From NCBI GenBank assembly GCA_963921425.1, contig OY992839.1:15417409-15481408 (forward strand): a stretch of DNA of 64,000 nt, given 5' to 3'. Positions 1 to 11,220 of the stretch are shown here, piece by piece; the stretch's first letter is position 1; each line of letters opens with the position of its first letter. The notes beneath the pieces were generated by a model. The model saw nothing but the letters and a program-made list of their open reading frames with translations, ran no database searches and was not told where the DNA came from. Position numbers and translations under genes: made by a program. The DNA is from Dryas octopetala (taxonomy: Eukaryota > Streptophyta > Magnoliopsida > Rosales > Rosaceae).

Positions 1-810
1 GGATGGTCTTTGAAAGTCTTGGAATATTTGTTTTAGTTGTGAACCTTAATTAATTTTAAAATAAATTATATTTTAATATCTCAATTATATCTCGTATTTT
101 AATTTTTAAAAATTGTATTAGAATACTTCAATTTTTATTTCATATAAATTTCATATCCTCGTTATCTTTTTCGTCAAACTGATCGTTAACTGTTGAGATA
201 GCGCTAACGTAGCGTCATCATTGACATTAACATATTAATGTGGCATCACATGGATAAAAATAATTAAAAAACACTAAATTTTTTAAAAATAAATATTAAA
301 ACCTTTCTAAATAAAATGAGATAATTAAAAAAATAAATAAATAAAAAACACACAGCACCCCCCACCCATGGACTACACCTTTTTTTTTTTTTTTTTTTTT
401 TTTTCTTTCTTCTTTCTACTTCTTCCTTTTTCTTCTTCTGCAATTCTCTCACCCATTGACCCACCCCTTTCCCCACCTAGCACCAGCCCCTCTATCTTCT
501 TCCCTACCCAGCACCAGCCCCCCACCTCTCTTCCCCTAACCTAGCCCCTCCCCGGCTCCCCCCCCCCCCCCCCACCCGTCTCCCCCCAAACCCAGCCCCT
601 CCCCGACACATAGGCATTTTTTATTTCGAAGATTGTTGCAGCTTCTTCTTGGTAATATGCACAAAAATATAATAGATATATTAAATCCGGAAATTTCCTA
701 ACAATACAATCAAGCTCAAGAATATATTGATTTGCTATAGGTTATAGATGCATTTATGGGACCTATCTATTACCATATATATATATTGATAAAAGTTGGC
801 AACTTGTAAT
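1..810. other. AT-rich flank, no gene seen
   Basis: No coding region is supported here. The stretch is AT-rich, with a T homopolymer near 379-402 followed by a C/T-rich part (about 400-605) that includes a C homopolymer near 558-573. The only long open frame is a lysine-rich translation of these homopolymers and is not credible as a protein. Confidence 0.6.
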
Positions 811-813
811 TTA

Positions 814-1076
814 GGAGGGGTGTCCTCAACTTAGATTTTATTAGATTTTAAAAGTTCAATGAAATCTAGCTGTCATAAACTCAGATTTTAATGGATTCCA
901 ATGAAATCCATATGTCCTAAAAAAGTCATATATTTTATTAAATGAAGAATATTAATGGATTTGAATGCATTTTTTACACATAACAAATTTCATGAGAATT
1001 CCACCCAATTCTCTTGGATTTTGATAGATTCTATGAATTTTAAAATCTATTAAAATCTAAGTTGGGAATATCCCCC
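814..1076. mobile_element. Tourist-like MITE (PIF/Harbinger type), TSD TTA
   Basis: A 263-bp element with terminal inverted repeats. The left end reads GGAGGGGTGTCCTCAACTTA and the complement of the right end reads GGGGGATATTCCCAACTTAG. The match then continues inward through ATTTTA(T/A)TAGATTTTAAAA. TTA flanks both sides (811-813 and 1077-1079). The size, the 3-bp TTA duplication and the lack of coding capacity fit a Tourist-like MITE moved by a PIF/Harbinger transposase. Confidence 0.8.
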
Positions 1077-1079
1077 TTA

Positions 1080-1938
1080 GTTTGGCTTTGATTTTGGACG
1101 TGTAATGGCTCTAGAGTTGCTGCACAAGTTTATGCAAAATATGGTTTTTATTGGGCGACAAAACTCATTATGATCATCTTGATCTTTTTCATGGCTTCTT
1201 GCGGTTGTATATACATCAACTTTTTTATAAATTGGGCGAACGATTAAAGAATTATAATAAATAGTAAAGATATATTGAAAAGTAATAGCCATGGCTTCTA
1301 TCCAGAAAAGCCATAAAAGAACTCAAAGAAATAAAATTAAGCCTTTATCGGTTGCTCAAAAAGAAAAATCATATCGATATATATATATAGATATAAATAT
1401 ATAATTATCATATAATGGAAGATAGCAGCAGCCCACCAATGAAATTTGTACTTAGTAGCAACAAATAATCTAGAAAGGAACAAGGTAGACGACCAAACTT
1501 GTTTTTACTGAAGAAGAAAGTTGAAAAGAAATAGAGTGTCAAACAAGAGATAAAACAAAAGATTTACTCAAAAAAAAAAAAAAGGAAAAAAAAAAAGGGA
1601 GAGAGAGCGTGAGAATTGAGAAAAGGGTAAGTTTGGAAGAAAGAGATTTTCTCTCACCTCATTATTATATCAAAATTTATTAATTCAGAATTGTTAACTA
1701 GAGTTATTTTAGAGGACACATGTCACTCTATGAATAAAATGGTGAACATCACCACTGAACATCACCACTTTTAGAGGTGGTGAGAAAATTTGCACTCTTT
1801 GTCGACATAACCTTTTTAATGATGTAGACACAAAATTTTCAACAAGTGGATAAGAAAATAATTTAAAAATACTCTTTTATTTTTAAAGCTCATTTAAGAA
1901 AATATCATGATAGACCAACCCACTTTTAAAAAATCAAT
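1080..1938. other. Intergenic AT-rich DNA
   Basis: No gene is recognisable. The stretch holds short simple repeats (AT run near 1377-1391, A-rich run 1569-1596 with GAGAGA) and a duplicated CATCACCACT motif near 1747-1770. The short open frames have no family resemblance. Confidence 0.5.
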
Positions 1939-2851
1939 GATAAACTTAGGGCTAGGCACTAAAACCGGAAACTAAAAACTAAACCGATTCGATCATCCCG
2001 TTTCGTGTCAATTTTGTGCCGAAAAATGATACCGACCATTATTTTGTACCGGACCCGAACTGTACCGAAGCTCAATGGGATGGGAGTGGTTTCCACATCT
2101 CAATCCCAATTAATCCGGTACCGTACTATTCATATTTAATTTTATTTATTTATTTATTTATTAAGTGTGAAAAAAATTATATATATTCTTTTGGACTTGA
2201 TATAATAATTAATAAAATTAAATATATTTTATATATCATTCCTCTGGACTTTAAAATATTATTTTAGGTCTCTATTTAAATATTATCATAGCAAAAATGT
2301 CTAAAAATATTACTAGTTTATAGGTTATATAGTTTATATTTTATATAATTTATAGTTTATATATTGTAAAAATATTACTAAAAGTCCAAAACTATAATTT
2401 ATAGTTTATATTATAAAATTATTATAGTATAGGGTTAATATTTATGGTTTATATAGTTTATATACTAAAATTATTATAGTATAGGGTTAATTTTTATGGT
2501 TTATATAGTTTATATACTAAAATTATTATAGTTTAGGGTATAAGGTTATGGTGAGTAATACCAACGCAATGATAGTATATAATTTATAATACTATAATTT
2601 ATATATATATATATATATAAGTATATAACACATGACATATATTATAGTTATCAACACCAACAAAAAAAAATCAATTATAAACCCTATACACACTACAAGA
2701 AAAAGATATTTGGGCGACGAAACTTTGGGAGATGAATTCAAATTTGTCGCCCAAAGAGGTTTTGGGTGACGAATTCTAACATTTGTCGCTTAAACCAATA
2801 AAGGTTTTTGGTGTTCGTCGCCTAAAATTACACGCCAAAATGCTCTTGGAC

Positions 2852-4930
2852 CATACTTTGGGCGACGAATATGCAGATTCCTCGCCCAAAGTCACTTTAG
2901 GCGACGAACAACATATTCGTCGCCCAAAGTGACTTTGGGTGACAAAATTATTCCTCGCATAAAGTGACTTTAGGCCAGAAATATATGGATTCCTCGCCCA
3001 AAGTCAAGTTCATTTTTTATGTGCATTTATATTTAGGTATAAGAATACGATGCGATCGTGTTTTCAACGATCTGAACCGTTCATTTTTTAGTTCCCTACT
3101 CAAAGATCATCCTTGCAAAAATTTAGCTCAATTGAAGATGTAGAAGTTAGGTAACGGTGGTCGAATTGATGAACGATCATGGGTTTTATGATGATAATTC
3201 AATGGCTAACTGAATTCCCATTTAGCTGATTTTTTGCAGAGATGATCTTTGACTATGAACATAGAAAATGAACGGCTCCGATTGTTGAAATCACGTTGTG
3301 GTCTTCACAATTATTAAAACGACAAAGTTTCAACGAAAGTGTTAATAGAATTATATTCTTCAAGTGTTGCAACCGTTCATTTATATGTAGATGGACATAT
3401 CTTGATCGTGTTTCCAACGATCCGAACTGTTCATTTTTTAGTTCCCTACTCAAAGATCATCCCTGCAAAAATTTAGCTTAATCGGAGATGTAGAAGTTAG
3501 GTAACAGTGAAATTATTTTATATTTGTATATATTTAAAATTATAAATATAATTTAATAATTAAGTTAAAATTTAGAATCCTATTGTATATTGTTAAGTAT
3601 ACAATCTTATTATAATAATTTATTATATATATATTTAAATACTAAATATAAATTATAAATTTGCAAAATATGGTATTAATTAGGGTCATACTTTGAGCGA
3701 CGAAATTATTCATCGCCTAAAGTGACTTTGGGCGACGAATTCATAACTTTGGGCAATGAATTCATATATTTCTCGCCCAAAGTTACTTTGGGAGACGAAT
3801 CCATATATTCCTCGCTCAAAGTCACTTTGGGAGACGAATCTAGATTCCTCGCCCAAAGTCCAGTTCATTTTTTATGTGCATTTATATTTAGGTATAAGAA
3901 TACAATGCGATCGTATTTTCAATGATCTGAACCGTTCATTTTTTAGTTCCCTACTCAATGATCATCCTTATAAAAATTTAGCTCAATTGAAGATGTAGAA
4001 GTTAGGTAACGGTGCTCAAATTAATGAACGATTGTGGGTTTAATAATGATAATTCAACAACTAGTTGAATTCCGATTTGACTGATTTTTTGCAGGGATGT
4101 TCTTTGAGTATGAACATAGAAAATGAACGGCTCTGATCGTTGAAATCACATTGTGGTCTTCACAATTATTGAAACGACAAGGTTTCAACGAAAGAATTAA
4201 TAGAATTATACTCATCAAGTGTTGAAACCGTTCATTTATATGTAGATGGGGATATCTTGATCGTGTTTACAACGATCAGAACCGTTCATTTTTTTGTTCC
4301 CTACTCAAAGATCATCCCTGCAAAAATTTAGCTCAATTGAAGATATAGAAATTAGGTAACGGTGGTCAAATTAAAGAACGATCGTGGGTTTTATAATGAT
4401 AATTCAATGACTAGCTGAATTTCGATTTTACTGATTTTTTGCAGGGATGATCTTTGAGTATGAATATAGAAAATGAACAGCTATGATCGTTCTTCACAGT
4501 TATTGAAATGACAAGGTTTCAATGAAAGAATTGATAAAACTATACTCTTCAATTGTCGAAACCGTTCATTTATATGTAGATGATCACATCTCGATGTGTT
4601 TTCAATGATCTGAAACGTTAATTTTTAGTTCACACTCAAAGATCATACATGCAAAAAATTAGCTTAATCGGAAATGTAGAAGTTAGATAACGATGAAATT
4701 TTTTTATATTTGTAATATTTAAAATTATAAATATAATTTAGTAATTAAGTTAAAATTTAGAATCCTATTGTATATAATTAAGTATACAATCTTATTATAA
4801 TGATTTATTATATATATTTTTTAAATACTAAGTATAAATTATAAATTTGCAAAAAATGGTATTAGGGCCATACTTTGGGCGACGAATCTATAGATCCCTC
4901 GCCCAAAGTCCAGTTCATTTTTTCTGTGCA
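2852..4930. repeat. Large tandem repeat inside CACTA-1
   Basis: Blocks starting with CATACTTTGGGCGACGAA begin near 2855, 3687 and 4869. Each of the first two runs through a part related to GAACCGTTCATTTTTTAG, TCCCTACTCAAAGATCATCC and GATGTAGAAGTTAGGTAACG, which itself occurs in direct and inverted copies. Each ends in the same AT-rich tail (3510-3686 and 4695-4866). The third copy stops soon after the CGACGAA block at about 4930. This is a two-and-a-bit copy segmental duplication with an internal sub-repeat of about 360 bp. Confidence 0.8.
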
Positions 4931-5170
4931 AATTTTACTCAAAAAATTGGTGGGGCTAACTCGCGCAAAAAATTTCACACACTGAGGCGACGAAGTTGAT
5001 TTTGTCGCCCAAAGATAGTTTAGGCGACGAAATAGGACATTCTGTCGCCTATACTCTCTCGGGGCGACGAAATCAGCTTCCTCGCCTAAAGTCTTTTCAA
5101 TTAACACTCCTCAGATTTGCTTTTCTCCTTCTTTATTTATTTTTTTCCTTCTCTCTCCTACTATGTCTTC

Positions 5171-6329
5171 TAGGGGTGGGCGCGGTGCGGTTTGGTCCTG
5201 TACTCCCCCGGAATCGGGCGCTGCGCCGGACATTCATACGCGGTGCAGTTCGGTGCTTAAAACTGTGAAGGGAGTAAAAAAACCAAACCAAACCAGACCA
5301 TTCCATGTGCGGTGCGGTTCGGTTCGGTTCTCCATTGTGGTTCTGGTCTTTTTATTACATTTACATATGTTTTAAATTTTGTAATGTTTTATAATTTATA
5401 TAAAACATATGTTTTGGGGTTTGGCCATGTTGGGGTTTCATTTTTTTATTACATTTACATATGTTTTAATGTTTTATATATAATTTATATAAAACATATG
5501 TTTTGGGGTTTGAGCAATTGGGTTTGGTTGGGCAAACTAGTTTATGTAACTAAACTATATAGAGTATATAGAATATATAAAATTTTAAACCTTAGGGTTT
5601 AGCGTTTAGAGAATGAGAGATGAGTTGCAACCAAACCCTATACCATAAGTTTTAAATCCTTATACCATAAACCCTAATATCCTATAGGACCTATACCATA
5701 TCCTAAACCTTATACCATAAATTTTAAATCCTATACCTTATATGGCATATACCCTACACACTTATATAGTATATAACTATATATTATACCCTAGAACTAT
5801 AAACAATTAAAAAATTTAGTATATAGAGTATAAACTATAAATAATATACTAATTTTTTTTATATAGAATATAAAGAATATACTAATTTTATTATATAGGG
5901 TAATGGGTATAACTAAAATTATTAATTTATTATTATATTATATATCTAGAAAATAGGTCATAGGGTTATATAAAATATATTTTAGGGTCTAAACTCTAAA
6001 ATATAGCTAGGTTAATATTAATTTTAATATTTTATTAGGGTTTAGGGTCTAAAGTGTATAAAAATTATATAAAAATGGTATAAATATGTATAAAAAATAT
6101 ATAAAATGGTATATATATATGTATAAAAATATAAAAATATATATTTTTTGCAATTATGCGGTGCGGTGCAGTTAAATGAGGTGTGGAACCGAAACCGGAA
6201 CAGGAGAGAATCGGTGCGGTTCGATTTTTTTGGCGGTGTTGACTTTTTTTAGTCAATGCGAATTTTCACGGTTTTTTGGCGGTGTGGTCTTGCCGGTTTG
6301 GCGGTGCACGGTTAAAATGCCCACCCCTA
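5171..6329. mobile_element. hAT MITE nested in CACTA-1, TSD ATGTCTTC
   Basis: A 1159-bp element with the inverted ends TAGGGGTGGGC and GCCCACCCCTA. The exact 8-bp duplication ATGTCTTC is at 5163-5170 and 6330-6337. The ends are rich in GCGGTGCGGTT-type motifs in both orientations, and the middle is AT-rich with repeated ATACCCTA/TAGGGTAT steps. There is no coding capacity. Its terminus matches the outer hAT element, so both could use the same hAT transposase source. A degraded piece of a related interior occurs at about 44205-44770. Confidence 0.93.
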
Positions 6330-6337
6330 ATGTCTTC

Positions 6338-7571
6338 TTCCTCTCCCCTGCTTCAACCCAGACCCAATCACCCATCTCCCTCCCCGACCACCCATCTCCC
6401 TCCGTGACCGCCACCCTCCCCACCGAAACCTAACCCAGCTCCTCCTATTTCTCTCTCGCAGAAACCCATCCCCACCCCCTCCTCTTTCTCTCTCCCCGAA
6501 ACCCATCCCCACCCTCCTCTTTCTCTTTCCACGAAACCAATCCCCACCCCTATCGAAACCTTCCTCGGCCTCCTCTTTCTCTCTCCCCTCTCCCTTCCGC
6601 CTCCCTTGATTCCCCACTAGCAACCTATCCCCATCAGCAACCCCCACCCCGACCAGCAACCCCACCGGAACCCACCTGCAGCAAACCCACCCGATTGTGG
6701 GTTTTCTAATTTATTTTTTATTTTTTAAATTGTGGGTTTCTGTTTTTTTTATTTATTTTTTTTTTATTTATGGTTTTCTTTTTCTCTTAGTTGTCACTTT
6801 GTATGTGGTGTTTTTGCTAACTTTATGATATTCTCTTACATCTTTGGTTTATTTATTTTGATTATTTAACAAGCTATCTTTTGATCTAAAATCTAAATTG
6901 TGCTTCTCTTATTGCAGCAAATCCAATTGATTCTGTTACTGAGTTTGAAGCCCAGTTGTAGATCCTCGAGTTGCTAGACAATGTATAATCCTTGACCAAT
7001 ATCTTATTTTCCTTTATTTTTTTAAAGATATTGGTTGGTGAACTTGTATATGTAAATGTCTAAAGTACTGCATACTTTGCTTCTGTTTAGGCAATCTTTA
7101 CAGTAGGCTATAAAGCTGTAAAACTTTATAGTCATACTGCATACTTTTTTATAGTCATATCTTCTTTGTTTGTTAATACGAATCATTTACTTGCTAATGA
7201 TCACTGGATCTATTCAGTATGCCAACTGTGAAAACTTTTCCCATAAAATTTCATCTTGTATTATTCACCGTAAACTATGATCATGCATTCTTTGAATGCT
7301 CAGAGAATAATTGTTTTCAGCTTCATTTGGTGTAACAAGATGATAGGTCGATTCTAGAAAGTTTGAACTTTTCCCCAATATGATCATTGTTTAGTGCATT
7401 GGTTATAGTTTCTGTGTTTTATAGTGGTCAATGAATCAAATGCATAAAAATTTATTGGTTGTGATGTGTGGTCAATATCTTGGAACGACCATTCCTGATT
7501 TTGATAATCTTTTGTCTGATGGTTTAGACTATAAGATCAATCTTAGTATTGGGGTGAAACTACTTTTACAG

Positions 7572-7572
<1 letters not shown>
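6338..7572 (+). other. CACTA-1 interior: CT-rich leader-like DNA, no recognised gene
   Basis: 6338-6690 is C/T-rich with many CCCATC and CTCTTTCTCTC steps, resembling a plant 5' untranslated leader. After an AT-rich stretch there is an intron-like acceptor at about 6918 (CTTATTGCAG) followed by about 20 codons ending near a GTATAATCC donor at 6981, but a TAG interrupts it. A later stretch, 7431-7580, is open but unrecognised. These may be remnants of a captured gene, whose identity I cannot give. Confidence 0.35.

Positions 7573-7630
<58 letters not shown>
7573..7630. repeat. (AC)n then (AT)n microsatellite
   Basis: About 23 AC units run from 7573 and pass directly into TATATATATA. This is a compound dinucleotide microsatellite inside CACTA-1, next to the left end of the foldback MITE. 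Confidence 0.95.
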
Positions 7631-7631
7631 C

Positions 7632-8030
7632 AAGAATGCTCTAAAATTAACTAGTTAGTAAGTTAATACAAAGCTAACCACCATATTGGGCCCACCGCAC
7701 AATGTAATCTCAAAATCCGAACGGTCTATTTTTTAGGCCCTACTTCAAAGATCATCCTTGTAAAAAATCTCCAAATTCGGAAATCATTTAGTCATTTGAT
7801 TATATTAACAACTATTTATATGCTTTTATCGAAAACACTGATCTTCTATTTATTTGATCTCAATTAGATGACTAAATGATTTCCGATTTAGTTGATTTTT
7901 TGTAATGATGATTTTTGAAGTATGACCTAAATAATTGACGGTTCGGATTATGAGATTAGTTATGTGGTGGTCCCAAAAGCATGGTTAACTTCGTATTAAC
8001 TTGCTAACTAGTTAGTTTTAGAGCACTCCT
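7632..8030. mobile_element. Foldback-type MITE with long inverted repeats
   Basis: The two ends pair over roughly 170 bp each. The left arm starts AAGAATGCTCTAAAATTAAC and the complement of the right arm starts AGGAGTGCTCTAAAACTAAC. Both continue through TAGTTAG.AAGTTAATAC, AATCCGAAC and ATCATTTAGTCAT. Only a short loop separates them. The flanks are AT microsatellite, so the target duplication cannot be called. The arms share the CCGAAC...AAAGATCATCC theme with the CACTA-1 tandem repeat, suggesting a common origin. Confidence 0.7.
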
Positions 8031-8640
8031 CATATATATGTATCAGGATATTTAATGAATTAAATCTACTTGTTCTACAAAGACATATATGCAGTTGGAA
8101 ACTACAAGATCAAAGGAGCAAAGAAAGTTGATGAAAATGGAGAGGCAGAGAGGTCCAGAGATAACATCGTGATTATATAACAATGACATCCCTCTGCATA
8201 TGGAGAAGATTATTATGACGTGTACTACACGAACTTTAAGCAAACAAAGATGTCAATATTGGAACGACCTCACTCATTGGTCAAAGCGGTTGTATAAATT
8301 TATTTATACATTTTGTTTCTTTGTGTAATACATTTATTTATAAATTTATTAATACATTTTACTATTTATAAATTTTTTGAATATAAACATTTATTAATAC
8401 ATTTTTGTTATATAGTTTTTTGGGATAAAAAAAATTTTAATTTTTTTTAAGTAAATTAAAAAAAAAAAAAAAAAACCTTAGGCGACGAATTGAATTCGTC
8501 TCCCAAGGTCCCTTTGGGCGAGGAACTACAATTTTCGTCGCCTAAAGTATTTTAAAAAATAAAAGATAAAAAGCCTTATTTCGTCGCCCAAAGTTACATT
8601 GGGCGACGAGTTTGGTTCGTCTCCTGAAGTGACTTTGGGC

Positions 8641-8920
8641 GACGAACATGTGGTTTGTCACCCAAAGTCACTTCAAGAACCAAATTCGTCTCCCCAGGTA
8701 GCTTTGGGCGACAAAAATGATACGTTCGTCGCCCAAAGTCTTGGGCGTCATGGTTTGGGCGACGAAATTGGACTTTGGGCGACGAACATGTGGTTTGTCA
8801 CCCAAAGTCACTTCAAGAACCAAATTCGTCTCCCCAGGTAGCTTTGGGCGACAAAAATGATACGTTCGTCGCCCAAAGTCTTGGGCGTCATGGTTTGGGC
8901 GACGAAATTGGACTTTGGGC
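8641..8920. repeat. Perfect 140-bp tandem duplication in the CACTA-1 end
   Basis: The 140 bases beginning GACGAACATGTGGTTTGTCA at 8641 are repeated without any difference I could find at 8781. Both copies hold TTTGGGCGACGAA-type subterminal motifs in both orientations. Perfect identity next to diverged subterminal repeats points to a recent duplication or an assembly artefact. Confidence 0.9.
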
Positions 8921-9403
8921 GACAAAATCAGTTCGTCGCCCAAAGTGTTTTTTCTTGTAGTGACAATAACCTCTATTAAATACCCTATACACTATACACT
9001 ATAACCTAAACTCTATTAATTACTTTATACAATAAATATAATATTAATTACTCTATAATATTATATAGGGTGTTTTTTTTTAAAGTCCATTTTTTAAAAT
9101 GTACTGTTCATTCAGCCCATACGCTACAGTGAAATACTGTAGCGGCCCACATTTTAAAAACTGGCACTGCTACAGTAATGCCGTTACTGTAGCGCGCTAC
9201 AGTGTTTTTTAAAATGTTTTTTTTTTCCTTGTTCTTCTTCTTCATCATTTCAGTGTCAATTAGTACAAAAACTTAAAAATAAAAAATAAAAAATCATAAT
9301 TTAGGTAATTTTCATTTCATAAACATGTTAAATAGTAACCAACATAAAACACAAAAAATCAAGATAAGACATCCATAATTTTTTGCGTTTTAATAATTAA
9401 TAT

Positions 9404-9712
9404 AATTGTTACTATCGAATAGTAATAATCACCTATTGCTACTGCCTGATAGTAACAATTACATATTGCCACTGCCTGTCAATAATAATCACCTGTTGCT
9501 ACTGCTTCGCAGTAGCAATCAGATATTATTATTGTTTGATAATAACAATCACCTATTGCAACTGTCTGGCAATAACAATCACCTATTGCTATTGCCTGAC
9601 AGTGACAATCAGGTATTGCTAACAATCACCTATTACTACTGCACCTATTGTTACTGTCTGGCAGTAACAATCACTTATTGTTACTGCCTGGAAGTAATAA
9701 TCAAGTATTGTC
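9404..9712. repeat. 30-bp palindromic minisatellite, array A
   Basis: About ten copies of a 30-bp unit, consensus TATTGYTACTGCCTGGCAGT then AACAATCACC. Each unit is an inverted repeat (ATTGTTACTGC ... GCAGTAACAAT), so single strands can form a hairpin per unit. Because 30 is divisible by 3, all frames stay open and translate to 10-residue repeats such as LLLLPDSNNH. I regard these as incidental, not protein. Confidence 0.85.
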
Positions 9713-9965
9713 CAATGATACCTGCAATTCATCCACTCAAAATTATGTCTACAAACATCACTTTTTAACGCAACACTAAACATCAACAAACATTTTTAAG
9801 GTACCAGTGGTGCCATATTAACAAGAAGCTAAACACAAAAACAAACCAGGAATAAACTAAATCCAAATGAAAACTATTGTTAATTATCTAAACCCAAGAA
9901 TCCAAATCAAGACAATTGCTAAACTTTACGTCCCTTTCTCCAATTTTTGCTATCATTATGTGCAC

Positions 9966-10212
9966 AATCACATATTGTTACTGCCCGACAGTATCAATAA
10001 TCTATTGTCACTACTCGGTAGTGACAATCACCCATTGCCACTACCCGGCAGTGACAATCACCTATTGTTACTGTTCGGAAATGACAATCACCTATTACTA
10101 CTGTCCGGCAATGACAATCACCTATTGTATTGTTCAGTAGTGGCAATCTTGTATTGTTATTGTTTGATAGTAACAATCACATATTGCTACTGTCTGACAG
10201 TAATAATCACCT
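9966..10212. repeat. 30-bp palindromic minisatellite, array B
   Basis: A second block of about eight copies of the same 30-bp hairpin unit, separated from array A by about 250 bp of unrelated DNA that ends each time near a CACATATTG or CACCTATTG junction. Unit-to-unit divergence is similar to array A, so the two arrays are of comparable age. Confidence 0.85.
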
Positions 10213-10410
10213 AATGCATACCAAACTCAATTACAAAGCTCAAAACTGTCACCACAATAATGAATAAAGTAAAAGAATCTAAGCAAAAACCTACAAAAGA
10301 CAACAACATAAAATGCTCAGGAATATCGTAATTAGTAGAAAGTTATCATCTTGCTTTCAATTAAAAATTGATATTGGAGTAGCAACAGTAGAAACTTGAC
10401 CAATACTACA

Positions 10411-10560
10411 ATGCTAACATTTTTCCTCTTACTAGAAGGAATTATGCTAATTATCATGCAATTGTCTTTGCTAATATTAGCAGCTGCAACAACAACAGCA
10501 GCAGCTCAAGCCCTCCATCCTCAAACCAAGCCTGGCTGCCCAAGCCATTGTGGTAATCTA
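10411..10560 (+). pseudogene. Captured WAK-like receptor N-terminus fragment
   Basis: From ATG 10411 the frame gives a hydrophobic signal peptide (about residues 3-29, rich in L, I and A), then AAAQALHPQTKPGCPSHCGN. The CxxxCGN block is the start of the GUB_WAK pectin-binding domain of wall-associated kinases, normally followed by a PYPFG motif. Here the match stops after CGNLT and the frame continues into unrelated lysine-rich codons before a stop. It is therefore an exon fragment of a cell-wall receptor gene carried by the surrounding element, not a working gene. The rest of the receptor (EGF repeats, membrane segment, kinase) is absent. Family identification rests on a short motif. Confidence 0.6.
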
Positions 10561-10627
10561 ACAAATTACAAAGGAATTAACAAATTACAAAGGAAATAAC
10601 AAATTAAAAAAAATATACAATTTAATA

Positions 10628-10710
10628 GAAGAACAACAAACCCTCAACTACTTCACCAAGCTTAGAAAAGGCTTCATGTAGTGCTTCTAAAGTAGTACGT
10701 TTGTTAAGCT
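10628..10710 (-). pseudogene. Captured RRM-protein exon fragment
   Basis: On the minus strand an acceptor (TTTGTTTTCAG) is followed by codons reading LNKRTTLEALHEAFSKLGEV. This is the first helix and following turn of an RNA-recognition motif as in plant glycine-rich and organelle RRM proteins, where the usual form is RTT.E.L.EAFS.FGEV. The RNP2 and RNP1 strands are not present, so only one exon or part of one was captured. It lies about 430 bp from the PP2C fragment in the same orientation. The source gene cannot be named. Confidence 0.55.
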
Positions 10711-11137
10711 CTGAAAACAAACATATATGTGATCCAATACAAATCATAGTAGATCAAAAGGTAACTCAAGTGTGATAAAATATAGACTACTAAAGTATGA
10801 TAATACACGTATCAACCAAGGAAACAAAAAGAAAAAGTTTATTTGAAATGAAATGGAACACAAAGGAACTACCCACAAGATCATGAGTCACTCACAACTC
10901 AAAATGATAGAGTTAAATAATCATTTTCCAAAAGATACTATTTAATCCTTCTATTATACAAAACACATAACTTATATGAAAAAACCAGGCAGCTGCTTAA
11001 GGCTAGATGTCAAAATTCATTTTTTTAAAAACAAAAAGTTTACTGCTCCAAAGGCACGGTGTCATTCACCTTCCACCATGCCCAAGCCCATGGACAAAAA
11101 GTTCACGAGTAAATAAAATGGAAAATCATGGCAAACC

Positions 11138-11220
11138 TCATTGGTGACAACATCCCACAGTCCATCACTTGCAAGGATAAGGAACTCAAGAGAGTTGTCA
11201 ATCTTTACCATGGAAAGACT
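11138..11220 (-). pseudogene. Captured PP2C phosphatase exon fragment
   Basis: The minus strand reads IDNSLEFLILASDGLWDVVT then NE, directly followed by a GT donor at 11137-11136. LILASDGLWDVV.NE is the conserved motif of plant PP2C protein phosphatases; its Asp is a metal ligand in that family. The exon ends at a position where plant PP2C genes often have an intron. No other PP2C motif (DGHGG, GD.R) is seen nearby, so this is a single captured exon in the Pack-type segment. Confidence 0.75.

Larger units (their letters stand above)
2691..8962. mobile_element. CACTA element 1 (non-autonomous), TSD ACA
   Basis: The element begins CACTACAAGAAAAA at 2691 and ends with the complement, TTTTTTCTTGTAGTG, at 8962. 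The 3-bp duplication ACA lies at 2688-2690 and 8963-8965. Both subterminal regions (2705-3005, 3690-3860, 4860-5100 and 8480-8950) are packed with TTTGGGCGACGAA in both orientations, as expected for transposase-binding subterminal repeats of CACTA elements. No TNP-type transposase is recognisable inside. The interior carries a segmental tandem repeat, a nested hAT MITE, a CA microsatellite and a foldback MITE. It therefore needs a transposase in trans. Confidence 0.92.

Noticed and set aside
264-476. Lysine-rich open frame on the minus strand
   Set aside because: It is the translation of T and CT homopolymers and has no domain or codon signal.
2016-2267. 83-codon plus-strand frame at the left end of the outer hAT element
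   Set aside because: It covers GC-rich hAT end palindromes and then AT-rich filler, with no family resemblance.
9404-9712. Regular palindromic repeats resembling a CRISPR array
   Set aside because: There are no unique spacers: units are contiguous and diverged, no cas genes occur and the DNA is plant nuclear.
9406-10214. Two frames of 115-120 codons with 10-residue repeats (LLLLPDSNNH type)
   Set aside because: They follow from a 30-bp minisatellite whose period is a multiple of three. No start context or family is seen, and the overlapping frames are open too.
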